Notes under the pieces: model-generated | Databases searched by the model: none | What the model saw: only the letters and a program-made list of their open reading frames with translations | What the model was told of the DNA's origin: nothing | Shown: positions 17,928 through 26,048 of the stretch, piece by piece | Layout: each line of letters opens with the position of its first letter | How positions within the stretch are numbered: position 1 is the stretch's first letter | Assembly (NCBI GenBank): GCA_051967755.1 | Contig: JBQDYD010000001.1 | Span: forward strand, 124,001-188,000 | Direction of reading: 5' to 3' | Source of the DNA: UBA1672 sp051967755 | Lineage (GTDB): Bacteria > Pseudomonadota > Alphaproteobacteria > Micavibrionales > Micavibrionaceae | Length of the DNA: 64,000 bases | Translations under genes and position numbers: made by a program

Positions 17928-19232
17928 ATGGCAGAAACAAAAAAGCCCCATGTTGTCATTATCGGTGCCGGATTTGGTGGTTTATCAACCGCAAAAGCCT
18001 TGGCAGGAAAAGACGTTGATGTGTCTTTGATTGACAAACATAACCACCATTTGTTCCAACCCCTGTTGTATCAGGTCGCAACGGCGGCACTGACGGCGGC
18101 AGAAATCGCGATGCCGATCCGCCAAATTATGCGAAAAGCTGACAATGTCGCTGTTTACATGAATGAGATCAGCGACATCGATCAGGATAAAAAGATCGTA
18201 CGCACCATTTATGGCCGTGAATTTTCATATGACTATCTGGTGCTGGCCACAGGCGCGCGCCATAGTTACTTCGGAAATGACCATTGGTCTGAATTCGCAC
18301 CCGGTTTAAAAACCATCGAAGATGCGAGAGAGATTCGCCAGCGCGTCCTAACCGCATTCGAAAAGGCGGAAATGGCCGAAACCGAGGAAGACCGCGAAGC
18401 CTATCTAAACTTTGTGATTGTCGGCGCAGGCCCCACAGGCGTTGAACTGGCAGGTGCGATTGCCGAACTCGCCAAAGAAACCCTGACAGGTGACTTTCAT
18501 CACATCACCCCTGAATCTGCGCGCATTGTTCTGGTTGATGCCGCACCGCGCGTCCTCATGAGCTTTAGCGAGGATCTCTCTGACAAAGCATACAAACACC
18601 TTGAAAAGCTTGGTGTCGAAATCCGCCTGAATGCCATGGTAAAAGATATTGAGGTTGGCTATGTCAGCTTCGGCGAAGACAAAATTCCCGCGCGCACCAT
18701 TATCTGGGCGGCGGGCGTGCAGGCCTCCCCCGCGGGTAAATGGTTAGACGCGGAAATGGATCGCACAGGCCGCGTTATGGTGGGCGATCACCTGACCCTG
18801 CCCGAAAATAACGATATCTATGTTATTGGCGATACCGCGCATTTCGTCCCACAAGGTGAGGAACGCCCCCTGCCGGGTGTTGCGCCTGTTGCAAAACAGA
18901 TGGGCGAATATGTCGCAGCCGATCTGCTTAAACGCCTCAAGAATGAAAAACGCAAAGCCTTTAAATATAAAGATTACGGATCAATGGCGACCATTGGCCG
19001 CAACCGTGCCATTGGCGATATGAACGGTTTCAAAGTCAGCGGATTTTTCGGATGGGTTATGTGGTGCGTTGCGCATATCTATTTCCTGATCGGATTTAAA
19101 AACAGATTTATTGTTGGCCTGCGCTGGTTGCTTTCCTATGTTAGTAAACAACGCGGCGTTCGCCTGATTATCGGCGGCGGTAAAATTTCCGATCTGCCGC
19201 ATAAATCACCTGACCAAGATTACAAAGTGTAA
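17928..19232 (+). CDS. ndh: Type II NADH:quinone oxidoreductase (NDH-2)
   Basis: 434 residues with two Rossmann motifs: FAD-binding 'VVIIGAGFGGLSTAKAL' at the N-terminus and NADH-binding 'FVIVGAGPTGVELAGAI' near residue 163. The 'HHLFQPLLYQVATAAL' segment and 'NDIYVIGDTAHF' are NDH-2 signatures, and the C-terminal helix with aromatic and basic residues (around 375-420) fits monotopic membrane attachment. It passes electrons from NADH to quinone without pumping protons and so feeds the aa3 oxidase branch. It starts 50 bases after bdhA on the same strand; co-transcription is likely, which would link NADH made from 3-hydroxybutyrate directly to respiration. Confidence 0.9.
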   Translation: MAETKKPHVVIIGAGFGGLSTAKALAGKDVDVSLIDKHNHHLFQPLLYQVATAALTAAEIAMPIRQIMRKADNVAVYMNEISDIDQDKKIVRTIYGREFSYDYLVLATGARHSYFGNDHWSEFAPGLKTIEDAREIRQRVLTAFEKAEMAETEEDREAYLNFVIVGAGPTGVELAGAIAELAKETLTGDFHHITPESARIVLVDAAPRVLMSFSEDLSDKAYKHLEKLGVEIRLNAMVKDIEVGYVSFGEDKIPARTIIWAAGVQASPAGKWLDAEMDRTGRVMVGDHLTLPENNDIYVIGDTAHFVPQGEERPLPGVAPVAKQMGEYVAADLLKRLKNEKRKAFKYKDYGSMATIGRNRAIGDMNGFKVSGFFGWVMWCVAHIYFLIGFKNRFIVGLRWLLSYVSKQRGVRLIIGGGKISDLPHKSPDQDYKV

Positions 19233-19295
19233 TCATTTATCAGGTTGGTACGAATGAATGTGCCAAGACAAGACAACAGAAATGAAAGATAAAAC

Positions 19296-20651
19296 ATGAC
19301 CTATGATGTAGACCTTTTTGTAATCGGCGCAGGATCAGGCGGTGTCAGAGCCGCACGCATGGCGGCAGGATATGGCGTAAAGGTCGCAATCGCAGAAAAG
19401 CAGTTCTTTGGCGGCACATGCGTTAATGTTGGCTGTGTTCCGAAAAAGCTTATGACCTATGTTGCCGATTATGCCAGCGCGATGCGCGATGCAGAGGGGT
19501 ATGGCTGGTCTGTGGGGGAACGCTCCCTGAACTGGAAAACCTTTATTGATCGCAAAAACGCAGAGATTGAGCGCCTGAACGGCATTTATGAAACCATGTT
19601 GAAAAACACAGGCGTGGATATTCATTGGGGCGCGGCAGAAATCATCGATGCACATACTGTACGTGTTGATGGCAACGACATCACGGCAGAACGCATCCTG
19701 ATCGCGACAGGCGGGAAAGTCTTCACACCCAATATTGACGGCGCGAAAGAACACGGCATCACATCTGATGATATATTCTATCTGGATGCATTCCCCGAAA
19801 GGCTTGTCGTGGTTGGCGCTGGCTATATCGCGCTTGAATTTGCCGGTATCTTCAACCGCCTTGGCGCGGATGTACATGTGATATATCGCCGCGATGATAT
19901 CCTGAATGAGGGATTTGACCGCGATGTACGTGTCTTCCTGAAGGGGGAAATGGATAAAAAGGGCATCACATTCCATTCAGGCACGAATGTTACCTCTGTT
20001 TCAAAATCAGATGATTGTTATGACGTTGCGCTTGATAACGGCGAAACCATACAAGCTGACCAAATCCTGTTTGCAACAGGGCGCGTTCCTAACACAGACG
20101 GGCTGAACCTCGATAAAATCGGTGTAAAAACCGAAAAAGGCGCCATCGTTGTTGATGATCTGCACCAAACCAGTGTGCCGTCCATCTACGCGGTGGGCGA
20201 TGTAACGGATAATGTCGCACTGACGCCCGTTGCCTTGGCTGAAGGGCATTATTTGGTTGATCGTCTTTATGGCGGGCATGACAAGGTCGTATCCTATGAC
20301 AACATCCCCAGCGCGGTATTCTCTGACCCGAATGTCTCACAAGTCGGCCTGACCGAAGAACAAGCCCGCGAAAAATTCGGTGATGATATTGATATCTACA
20401 CGTCTGAATTCCGCGCCATGCGCATGATTTTGGCAAATAGTGAGGAACGCACGCTGATGAAACTGGTCGTGCAGCGCTCCACTGATTTGGTGGTCGGTGT
20501 GCATATGGTCGGCGTCGAAGCGGGTGAGATTGTTCAGGGCTTTGCCACAGCGATCATGACAGGCGCGAAAAAGAGTGATTTCGACCGTACAATCGGCATC
20601 CACCCGACCAGCGCGGAAGAATTCGTCACCATGCGCACAAAAACGCGCTAG
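19296..20651 (+). CDS. gor: Glutathione-disulfide reductase
   Basis: 451 residues. The redox-active disulfide is Cys42-Cys47 in 'GGTCVNVGCVPKK', and the C-terminal catalytic dyad sits in 'GIHPTSAEE'. FAD motif 'FVIGAGSGG' opens the protein; the NADP-binding motif follows 'VVGAGYIALEFAGIF', with 'YRRDD' afterwards (basic residues that favour NADP). It is shorter at the C-terminus than dihydrolipoamide dehydrogenases, consistent with GR. It regenerates glutathione for cytosolic redox balance and for GST-fold proteins. It lies 63 bases after ndh on the same strand and converges on the trmH-like gene. Confidence 0.93.
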   Translation: MTYDVDLFVIGAGSGGVRAARMAAGYGVKVAIAEKQFFGGTCVNVGCVPKKLMTYVADYASAMRDAEGYGWSVGERSLNWKTFIDRKNAEIERLNGIYETMLKNTGVDIHWGAAEIIDAHTVRVDGNDITAERILIATGGKVFTPNIDGAKEHGITSDDIFYLDAFPERLVVVGAGYIALEFAGIFNRLGADVHVIYRRDDILNEGFDRDVRVFLKGEMDKKGITFHSGTNVTSVSKSDDCYDVALDNGETIQADQILFATGRVPNTDGLNLDKIGVKTEKGAIVVDDLHQTSVPSIYAVGDVTDNVALTPVALAEGHYLVDRLYGGHDKVVSYDNIPSAVFSDPNVSQVGLTEEQAREKFGDDIDIYTSEFRAMRMILANSEERTLMKLVVQRSTDLVVGVHMVGVEAGEIVQGFATAIMTGAKKSDFDRTIGIHPTSAEEFVTMRTKTR

Positions 20652-20654
20652 CAA

Positions 20655-21206
20655 CTAGGTTTCTGCGGTTTTCTTCTTCCGAACCTTACGGCGCAGGCTT
20701 GGCTGCCTGTCTTTAATCAGATCATCCATCAGTGGCCCGCCCGGCTTTACGGGGCGCTCTGCAAAGCGGCCTAAACAAATCATGCGGTCATACATGATAA
20801 TGGCCGCCGCCACGCCAACATTCACGCAGAATTTCATCGGAATTTTAACAACATGGTGGCATTGATCCGTCATGGTCTTCGACAAATTCCCCATCTCCGG
20901 CCCCAAAACATAGGCAGCACGCAGCGGATGGCGAAAACTGGGCAGCTCAACAGAATCATCGGTAAATTCAACCCCTACAAGCGTACATTCCATCGGAAGC
21001 TGCACATTATTCGCGTCGCTATATTGGTAATAGGGCAAATGATCAAACGCATCGGATGTATCGCTGGTGCGCATCGCCTGCACATTCACATCAGGGTTAA
21101 TCGTGAAAAAGAAACTAGCACCGAATGAATGCGCCGAACGCGCAATCGTGCCGACATTTTGCTCTTTACTAATTCCCTCAACGCCTACGCCGAAATATCC
21201 TCGCAT
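20655..21206 (-). CDS. TrmH/SpoU-family RNA 2'-O-methyltransferase
   Basis: 183 residues with the three SPOUT motifs of the TrmH branch: 'QNVGTIARSAHSFGA' (motif 1, with the catalytic Arg), 'YVLGPEMGNLS' (motif 2) and 'IPMKFCVNVGVAAAIIMYDR' (motif 3, residues 131-150). In most relatives motif 3 reads NVAVA, here NVGVA. It should methylate a ribose in tRNA or rRNA; the exact site cannot be told. The C-terminus is a basic extension likely to contact RNA. The start codon lies one base from the stop of the upstream racemase gene, so aminotransferase-racemase-methylase form an operon. Confidence 0.85.
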   Translation of the reverse strand: MRGYFGVGVEGISKEQNVGTIARSAHSFGASFFFTINPDVNVQAMRTSDTSDAFDHLPYYQYSDANNVQLPMECTLVGVEFTDDSVELPSFRHPLRAAYVLGPEMGNLSKTMTDQCHHVVKIPMKFCVNVGVAAAIIMYDRMICLGRFAERPVKPGGPLMDDLIKDRQPSLRRKVRKKKTAET

Positions 21207-21901
21207 TATAACTCCTCAAACATTGTATTCAGTGCCGCCTGAATATGAATTTCTGTTGTATCAAAAACCTGAATATCCAGATCGGATGCTTTTATCAACA
21301 TTCCAATCTCTGTGCATCCTAAAATAACACCCTGCGCCCCTTGATCACGAAGCTGATTTATAATTTCAATATAACGCGCTCTGGATCGATCTGAGACTTT
21401 TCCGTTACACAGTTCATCATAAATGATGTTATGCACGTCAGCGCGTCCCTGATCGTCAGGAATAAGCACATCTATGCCCTTACTTTCTAACCTTCCTTTA
21501 TAGAAATCAAGCTCCATCGTGTAACGCGTACCCAGTAACGCCACAGTATTAATCTCATCGGCAATAATTTGATCTGCGGTGGCATCGGCCAAATGCAAAA
21601 ACGGGATCGATACAGATGCTGTGATATCCTCTGCCATTTTATGCATGGTGTTGGTCGCCAGAATAATAAAATCCGCGCCGCCCTTTTCCAGATTTCGCGC
21701 TGCGTTACAGAGCAATTTACTCTGCGTTTCCCAATCACCTTTTTCCTTTAAGGCTACAAATTCACCGAAATCAAGGGAATCAATCAGAACGCGCCCCGCA
21801 TGATGGCCACCAAGGCGGGCACGTACACCCTGATTAATCCCCTGATAATAAAGGATTGTTGATTCAGGGCTGAGCCCGCCAATAATGCCTACGGTTTTCA
21901 T
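21206..21901 (-). CDS. Aspartate/glutamate racemase family protein, Thr/Cys active-site type
   Basis: 231 residues of the Asp/Glu racemase superfamily, with 'VGIIGGLSPEST' at the start. In standard aspartate racemases two cysteines flank the substrate; here the first is Thr83 (in 'LATNTMHK') and the second is Cys196 (in 'LGCTEI'). The E. coli YgeA-type L-Asp/Glu racemase is known to use the same Thr/Cys pair, so this looks like that subtype rather than a dead enzyme. It may make D-amino acids for peptidoglycan or signalling, or recycle them. Its ATG overlaps the stop of the aminotransferase gene by four bases (ATGA). Confidence 0.88.
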   Translation of the reverse strand: MKTVGIIGGLSPESTILYYQGINQGVRARLGGHHAGRVLIDSLDFGEFVALKEKGDWETQSKLLCNAARNLEKGGADFIILATNTMHKMAEDITASVSIPFLHLADATADQIIADEINTVALLGTRYTMELDFYKGRLESKGIDVLIPDDQGRADVHNIIYDELCNGKVSDRSRARYIEIINQLRDQGAQGVILGCTEIGMLIKASDLDIQVFDTTEIHIQAALNTMFEEL

Positions 21902-23148
21902 TTTTTGATAACGCGCTCTATTCGGTTGAGTGCCTCAGTCAGGCGCGCTTCGGACACCGCAAAACACATACGGATATACCCCTTTGCGGCCGTACCGAAT
22001 GCAGAGCCGGGAGACAGCAACACGCCGGCCTCATCTATCAAACGCTTGGTCAGGGCGATACAGTCTTCTTCGCCCTCAACCTTGAAAAATGCATAAAACG
22101 TGCTTGCGGGATATGACATGTGAATATTACCCATCTCTTTAAAACGCTCTACGACGATATCGCGGTTAGAGCGCCATAAATCCAGTTGCCCCTTCAGGAA
22201 CTCTTCGCCGTTTTCAAGCGCCTCTATCGCGCCGAATTGTGTAAAGGATGGCGGGCAGAGCTTATTATAAAGCGCCACATCCCTGATTTTTGATTCCGCT
22301 TCACTTGGCCCGACAATCCAGCCCAAGCGCCAGCCTGTCATCGCCCAGCTTTTGGAAAAGCTGTTCACGACCAATAGCAAATCATCGTCCTGCGCCACAT
22401 CAAGGAAACTTGGCGCACGTACACCTTCATAAACCAAGCGGCCATAAACCTCATCCGACAGAACCCAAATGCCGCGCTCTCTTGCGAAATCAAGCACAGC
22501 CTTCAGTTCTTCATGTGTGGCTGTCCACCCTGTCGGGTTTGACGGGGTTACCATCAAGATTACTTTGGTTTTTTCAGTGACCGCACCAAATAAACGATCC
22601 AAATCCAATTGCCACTGATCATCTTTGTAATCCAAAGACACTTGTTTCGTCGTTGCTTGTGTTAATTCAATCGCGCCCAGTAGATTTTTCCAAATCGGCG
22701 TAACGGCAACAACCTCATCCCCTTTATCAACCAGCGCAGCCAAAGATAAATGCATCGCGGTAGAGCCTGATGAGGTTACAAATACGCGCTTTGACGGGAT
22801 ATCCAGTTTATAGATACGTTTATAGTAATCGGATAAAGCCTGACGCAATTCAGGGCGCCCCAAAACCTGCCCGTAAAATGTCTTGCCGTTTTTCATCGCC
22901 TCTATGGTTGCATTACAAATAAAATCAGGTGTCGGCGCATCGCCTTCCCCCTGCCCCAGCGTAATGATATTCTCTTTATTACGGGCATAATCCATCATCT
23001 GCGCCCCCGGATTTGCAGTTAGCGCATGCAATACAGGACGGAATTTTCTCTCTGGTGGTAACGGCGCAACCGTATCCATATGTTCGTGCAGATTATCCAT
23101 TGTTTCACTTTGTGTTTGTTGATTCGGTTTCATAGTTTTAATGCTCAT
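21898..23148 (-). CDS. Pyridoxal-phosphate-dependent class I/II aminotransferase
   Basis: 416 residues. The PLP lysine lies in 'NSFSKSWAMTGWRLGW', the phosphate-binding 'TSSGSTAMHLSLAALVDKGDEV' is split around residues 108-130, and 'TPSNPTGW', 'WVLSDEVYG' and the C-terminal 'GYIRMCFAVSEARL' with the substrate arginine complete the AspAT Ibeta pattern. Substrate specificity is not decidable; aspartate or aromatic acids are typical. Coupling to the racemase (4-base overlap) suggests a shared amino acid substrate. The N-terminus has several in-frame ATGs (23148, 23133, 23100); none has a clear ribosome-binding site, so the true start may be up to 16 residues shorter. Confidence 0.88.
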   Translation of the reverse strand: MSIKTMKPNQQTQSETMDNLHEHMDTVAPLPPERKFRPVLHALTANPGAQMMDYARNKENIITLGQGEGDAPTPDFICNATIEAMKNGKTFYGQVLGRPELRQALSDYYKRIYKLDIPSKRVFVTSSGSTAMHLSLAALVDKGDEVVAVTPIWKNLLGAIELTQATTKQVSLDYKDDQWQLDLDRLFGAVTEKTKVILMVTPSNPTGWTATHEELKAVLDFARERGIWVLSDEVYGRLVYEGVRAPSFLDVAQDDDLLLVVNSFSKSWAMTGWRLGWIVGPSEAESKIRDVALYNKLCPPSFTQFGAIEALENGEEFLKGQLDLWRSNRDIVVERFKEMGNIHMSYPASTFYAFFKVEGEEDCIALTKRLIDEAGVLLSPGSAFGTAAKGYIRMCFAVSEARLTEALNRIERVIKK

Positions 23149-23240
23149 TTATATCAGGACAAGCGAAAAATCTCTCGCGTCCGTGTGTTTTATTAAATTC
23201 TTGGAAAAATCGGGGGGTGCGCAGCTCTCGCGCTATGGGC

Positions 23241-23357
23241 TTACTTGCGGGCGTTGCCCGCCGCATTTGCCGCCACTGCCGCCGCCGCATTAGCTTGTGC
23301 CGAAGCTACGATAGCTCCGCTCAAGAAAATAACAGTTGCGCTCAACAAATACGTCAT
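23241..23357 (-). CDS. Possible 38-residue Ala-rich exported peptide
   Basis: A short minus-strand frame from ATG 23357 to TAA 23241. It has a hydrophobic signal-like stretch ('LLSATVIFLSGAIVASA') with an AxA-type cleavage region, then a tail built almost only of Ala, Asn and Gly that ends NARK. The base composition of the tail (GCG/GCA codons) fits coding use. No convincing ribosome-binding site precedes it, and it is 15 bases beyond the stop codon of the membrane protein gene, so it might be co-transcribed. Too short for confident assignment; I do not know a family. Confidence 0.35.
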   Translation of the reverse strand: MTYLLSATVIFLSGAIVASAQANAAAAVAANAAGNARK

Positions 23358-23372
23358 ACATCCACGTTAAGT

Positions 23373-23870
23373 TTAAACACCCTTCGAATGCAAGCTTTTT
23401 ATGCGCAAAAGCAGAAAAAACATAATCATGTAAGGCAACAGCGGAAGCCAAATAAACCATGCAAACCGCAAATCGGCGTTCGCAATTAAAAAACCGCCCG
23501 CACAAAATAAACCATAGAGCAAAAAGCCGAGAATTACGCGTTTAGACCCTTTGGCACTAAATCCCGCATCCATAATCGCCATGGCACACACAGGATAAAC
23601 CGCATGAAACGCAAACATCGGAATTTGCAGCGCATTCGGATTAGACCACGGCGCATTGCCGATCAAAAACCATTCCGCCATTAATCCGATAAAGCCCGCC
23701 GTAAACAACATAACCTTATAACGCCCCGTCAAAAACCGCCGAAATGCAGTTAGTAGAGCCAATAAGTACAGCGTGTAGATAACGCCCGCCCCGATAAAAT
23801 TATCGACATCATACGTTGCGCCGAATTTGTAAAAAAACTCCAGCCACATCGCAAAAAACCATGCGAGCAA
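23373..23870 (-). CDS. Five- or six-helix integral membrane protein of unknown function
   Basis: About 165 residues, dominated by hydrophobic segments (residues 1-15, 28-43, 53-70, 84-103, 112-130, 140-158) with aromatic-rich helices and short basic loops; ends in a short basic tail. I do not recognise the family; there is no obvious catalytic or metal motif. The start is unsettled: the frame stays open upstream to the end of the acetoacetyl-CoA synthetase gene with only non-ATG options (TTG at 23870 used here, and a CTG further up preceded by GAGGAG inside the synthetase gene). It is 35 bases downstream of that gene and probably co-transcribed. Confidence 0.65.
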   Translation of the reverse strand: MLAWFFAMWLEFFYKFGATYDVDNFIGAGVIYTLYLLALLTAFRRFLTGRYKVMLFTAGFIGLMAEWFLIGNAPWSNPNALQIPMFAFHAVYPVCAMAIMDAGFSAKGSKRVILGFLLYGLFCAGGFLIANADLRFAWFIWLPLLPYMIMFFLLLRIKSLHSKGV

Positions 23871-23905
23871 AACATATTTCAGATGTTTAAAAACCCTTGA
23901 GACAA

Positions 23906-25873
23906 TCAGCTCTGCAGCTCCTCGATATTCTTATACAGCTCCAAGCTCTCAGGATTGGCAAGTGCCTCTATGTTTTTGATCGGACGCCCCATCACTACAT
24001 CACGCACTGCAATTTCGGTGATCTTTCCGCTCTTTGTACGCGGAATATCCGTAACCTCGATGATTTTCGCAGGTACATGGCGCGGCGATGCCCCCTTACG
24101 GATGGCGGTCTTGATCTCCTTAATCAAATTACCATCCAGATTCCACCCCTTGCTCATCACGACAAACAATATAACACGCACATCACTGTCCCAGTCTTGC
24201 CCAATAACGACAGAATCTTCAATCGCGTCGATCTTCTCAATTTGCCTGTAAATCTCTGCGGTTCCGATACGTACACCGCCGGGGTTAAGCGTTGCATCAC
24301 TGCGGCCAAGTATAATCAAACCACCCGACGCGGTTTTTTCGACCCAATCACCATGCACCCAAATATTATCAATCTTATCGAAATAGGCGCTTTTATATTT
24401 CTCACCGCCCTGATCATTCCAGAAACACACAGGCATAGACGGAAAGGCCTGCGTACAGACAAGCTCACCCGCGCCTTCTTTGATCGGCTGCTTATTCTCA
24501 TCGTACACATCAACCGCCATACCAAGCCCCGCGCCTTGGATCTCACCGCGATAAACGGGAGAAATCGGGTTACCGAGGATAAAGCAGGAAATCACATCTG
24601 TGCCGCCTGAGATAGAGGCCACATGTAAATCTGATTTAATCGCATCATAGATAAAATCAAAACTGGCATGCACTAATGGTGATCCCGTTGATGTTAGCGT
24701 CCTGAGCGCGGATAAATCATGCGTCTTGGCGGGGATAATATCATGCGCATTCATCGCCTCGATATATTTTGCCGATGTGCCAAACAACGTACAGCCATGT
24801 TTTGTGGTGTAATCCCACAGCACATTCCCATTAGGGTAAAATGGTGAGCCATCATAGAGTAATAAGGTCGCCCCCGACGCGGTTGCCGTGATTAACCAGT
24901 TCCACATCATCCAACCACATGTGGTGAAGTAAAATACCTGATCCCCCGCTTTGATGTCGCATTGCAATTGATGCTCTTTCAAATGTTGTAACAACGTACC
25001 GCCATGGCCGTGAACAATACATTTCGGCACGCCCGTTGTGCCTGATGAAAACATAATAAATAACGGATGGTTAAACTCTACGCGATCATACGTAATTTGA
25101 TCTTGCACCTCATAGCCATCTAAAAACGCATCCCTGCCGACGGCATTCTCAATTTGCGCAACGTCGACAGATGATCCGGCAAAAGGAACGATAATTGTTT
25201 TTTCCAAGCTCTTAATTTGCGGAACGATCTGCGAAACCTTTTCCAGAACATCAATGACCTTGCCGTTATAATAATACCCGTCAACGGCGATTAATATTTT
25301 CGGCTCAATTTGGCCAAACCTATCCAAAACCCCTTGCACACCAAAGTCCGGGGATGCTGATGACCAAATTGCACCAATTGACGCCGCCGCCATACAGGCA
25401 ATAATCGTCTCCATCATATTTGGCATATAGGCCGCAACACGATCCCCCTTAACAATGCCTGCATCCTTTAATGCTTGTTGCCATTTTGATATGCGGGCGT
25501 ACACATCTTCTGCGCTCGCGGTGGTTTCCTGCCCCTGCTCATCACGGAAAATCATCGCGGGTTGATCCGCGGGAAAGCTTTTAAGCTTCTCAACCACGTT
25601 CTCTGCGTAATTGATACGCCCTTGCGGGTAAAACTGAGCGCCGAACATCTGCCCGCCATTATCATCGAACAGAGCATCACCCTTATCGCCTTTTACATCA
25701 CAAAAGTCCCAAATACAGTCCCAGAAAATGTCTTTTTCATCGACCGACCACTGCCACAGGCCGCTATAATCATTGAACGCCTTGCCTGTACGTTCCTGAA
25801 CATAGGCCATAAAAGCATTCAGATTAGAGGATTGTATTTTTTCGGGAGTTGGGGACCAAGAAACGGTGCTCAT
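23906..25873 (-). CDS. Acetoacetyl-CoA synthetase (acetoacetate-CoA ligase)
   Basis: About 655 residues of the acyl-adenylate-forming family. The N-terminal 'SGLWQWSVDEKDIFWDCIWDF' block (residues 37-57) and 'YAENVV' are typical of AacS; the AMP-binding loop 'MFSSGTTGVPKCIVHGHGG', the 'YTTCGWMMWNW'-like segment, and the C-terminal lysine in 'PRTKSGKITE' are all present. It activates acetoacetate to acetoacetyl-CoA, letting the cell assimilate ketone bodies or products of PHB breakdown. The ATG at 25873 gives the normal family N-terminus; a longer frame to 25915 adds an unlikely prefix. Gene symbols differ between genomes (aacS, acsA2), so none is assigned. Confidence 0.92.
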   Translation of the reverse strand: MSTVSWSPTPEKIQSSNLNAFMAYVQERTGKAFNDYSGLWQWSVDEKDIFWDCIWDFCDVKGDKGDALFDDNGGQMFGAQFYPQGRINYAENVVEKLKSFPADQPAMIFRDEQGQETTASAEDVYARISKWQQALKDAGIVKGDRVAAYMPNMMETIIACMAAASIGAIWSSASPDFGVQGVLDRFGQIEPKILIAVDGYYYNGKVIDVLEKVSQIVPQIKSLEKTIIVPFAGSSVDVAQIENAVGRDAFLDGYEVQDQITYDRVEFNHPLFIMFSSGTTGVPKCIVHGHGGTLLQHLKEHQLQCDIKAGDQVFYFTTCGWMMWNWLITATASGATLLLYDGSPFYPNGNVLWDYTTKHGCTLFGTSAKYIEAMNAHDIIPAKTHDLSALRTLTSTGSPLVHASFDFIYDAIKSDLHVASISGGTDVISCFILGNPISPVYRGEIQGAGLGMAVDVYDENKQPIKEGAGELVCTQAFPSMPVCFWNDQGGEKYKSAYFDKIDNIWVHGDWVEKTASGGLIILGRSDATLNPGGVRIGTAEIYRQIEKIDAIEDSVVIGQDWDSDVRVILFVVMSKGWNLDGNLIKEIKTAIRKGASPRHVPAKIIEVTDIPRTKSGKITEIAVRDVVMGRPIKNIEALANPESLELYKNIEELQS

Positions 25874-26048
25874 TGCGGTATTCTTTCTTCGGGGTATTAA
25901 GTACGTGCCGTACACACAGACAGAGTGTCTAAAAACTCTTTATATTTTGTGAAAAGTTGTAACAAAAAGCAAGAATTCTCGAATAGCACCATATCACATG
26001 TGATAGTAACTATAGACGTGATCAAAACCATAAAGGCTAAGCTTCACT

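Noticed and set aside
19335..19976. 213-codon minus-strand frame opposite gor
   Set aside because: Covered by the catalytic core of glutathione reductase; no ribosome-binding site and no family features.
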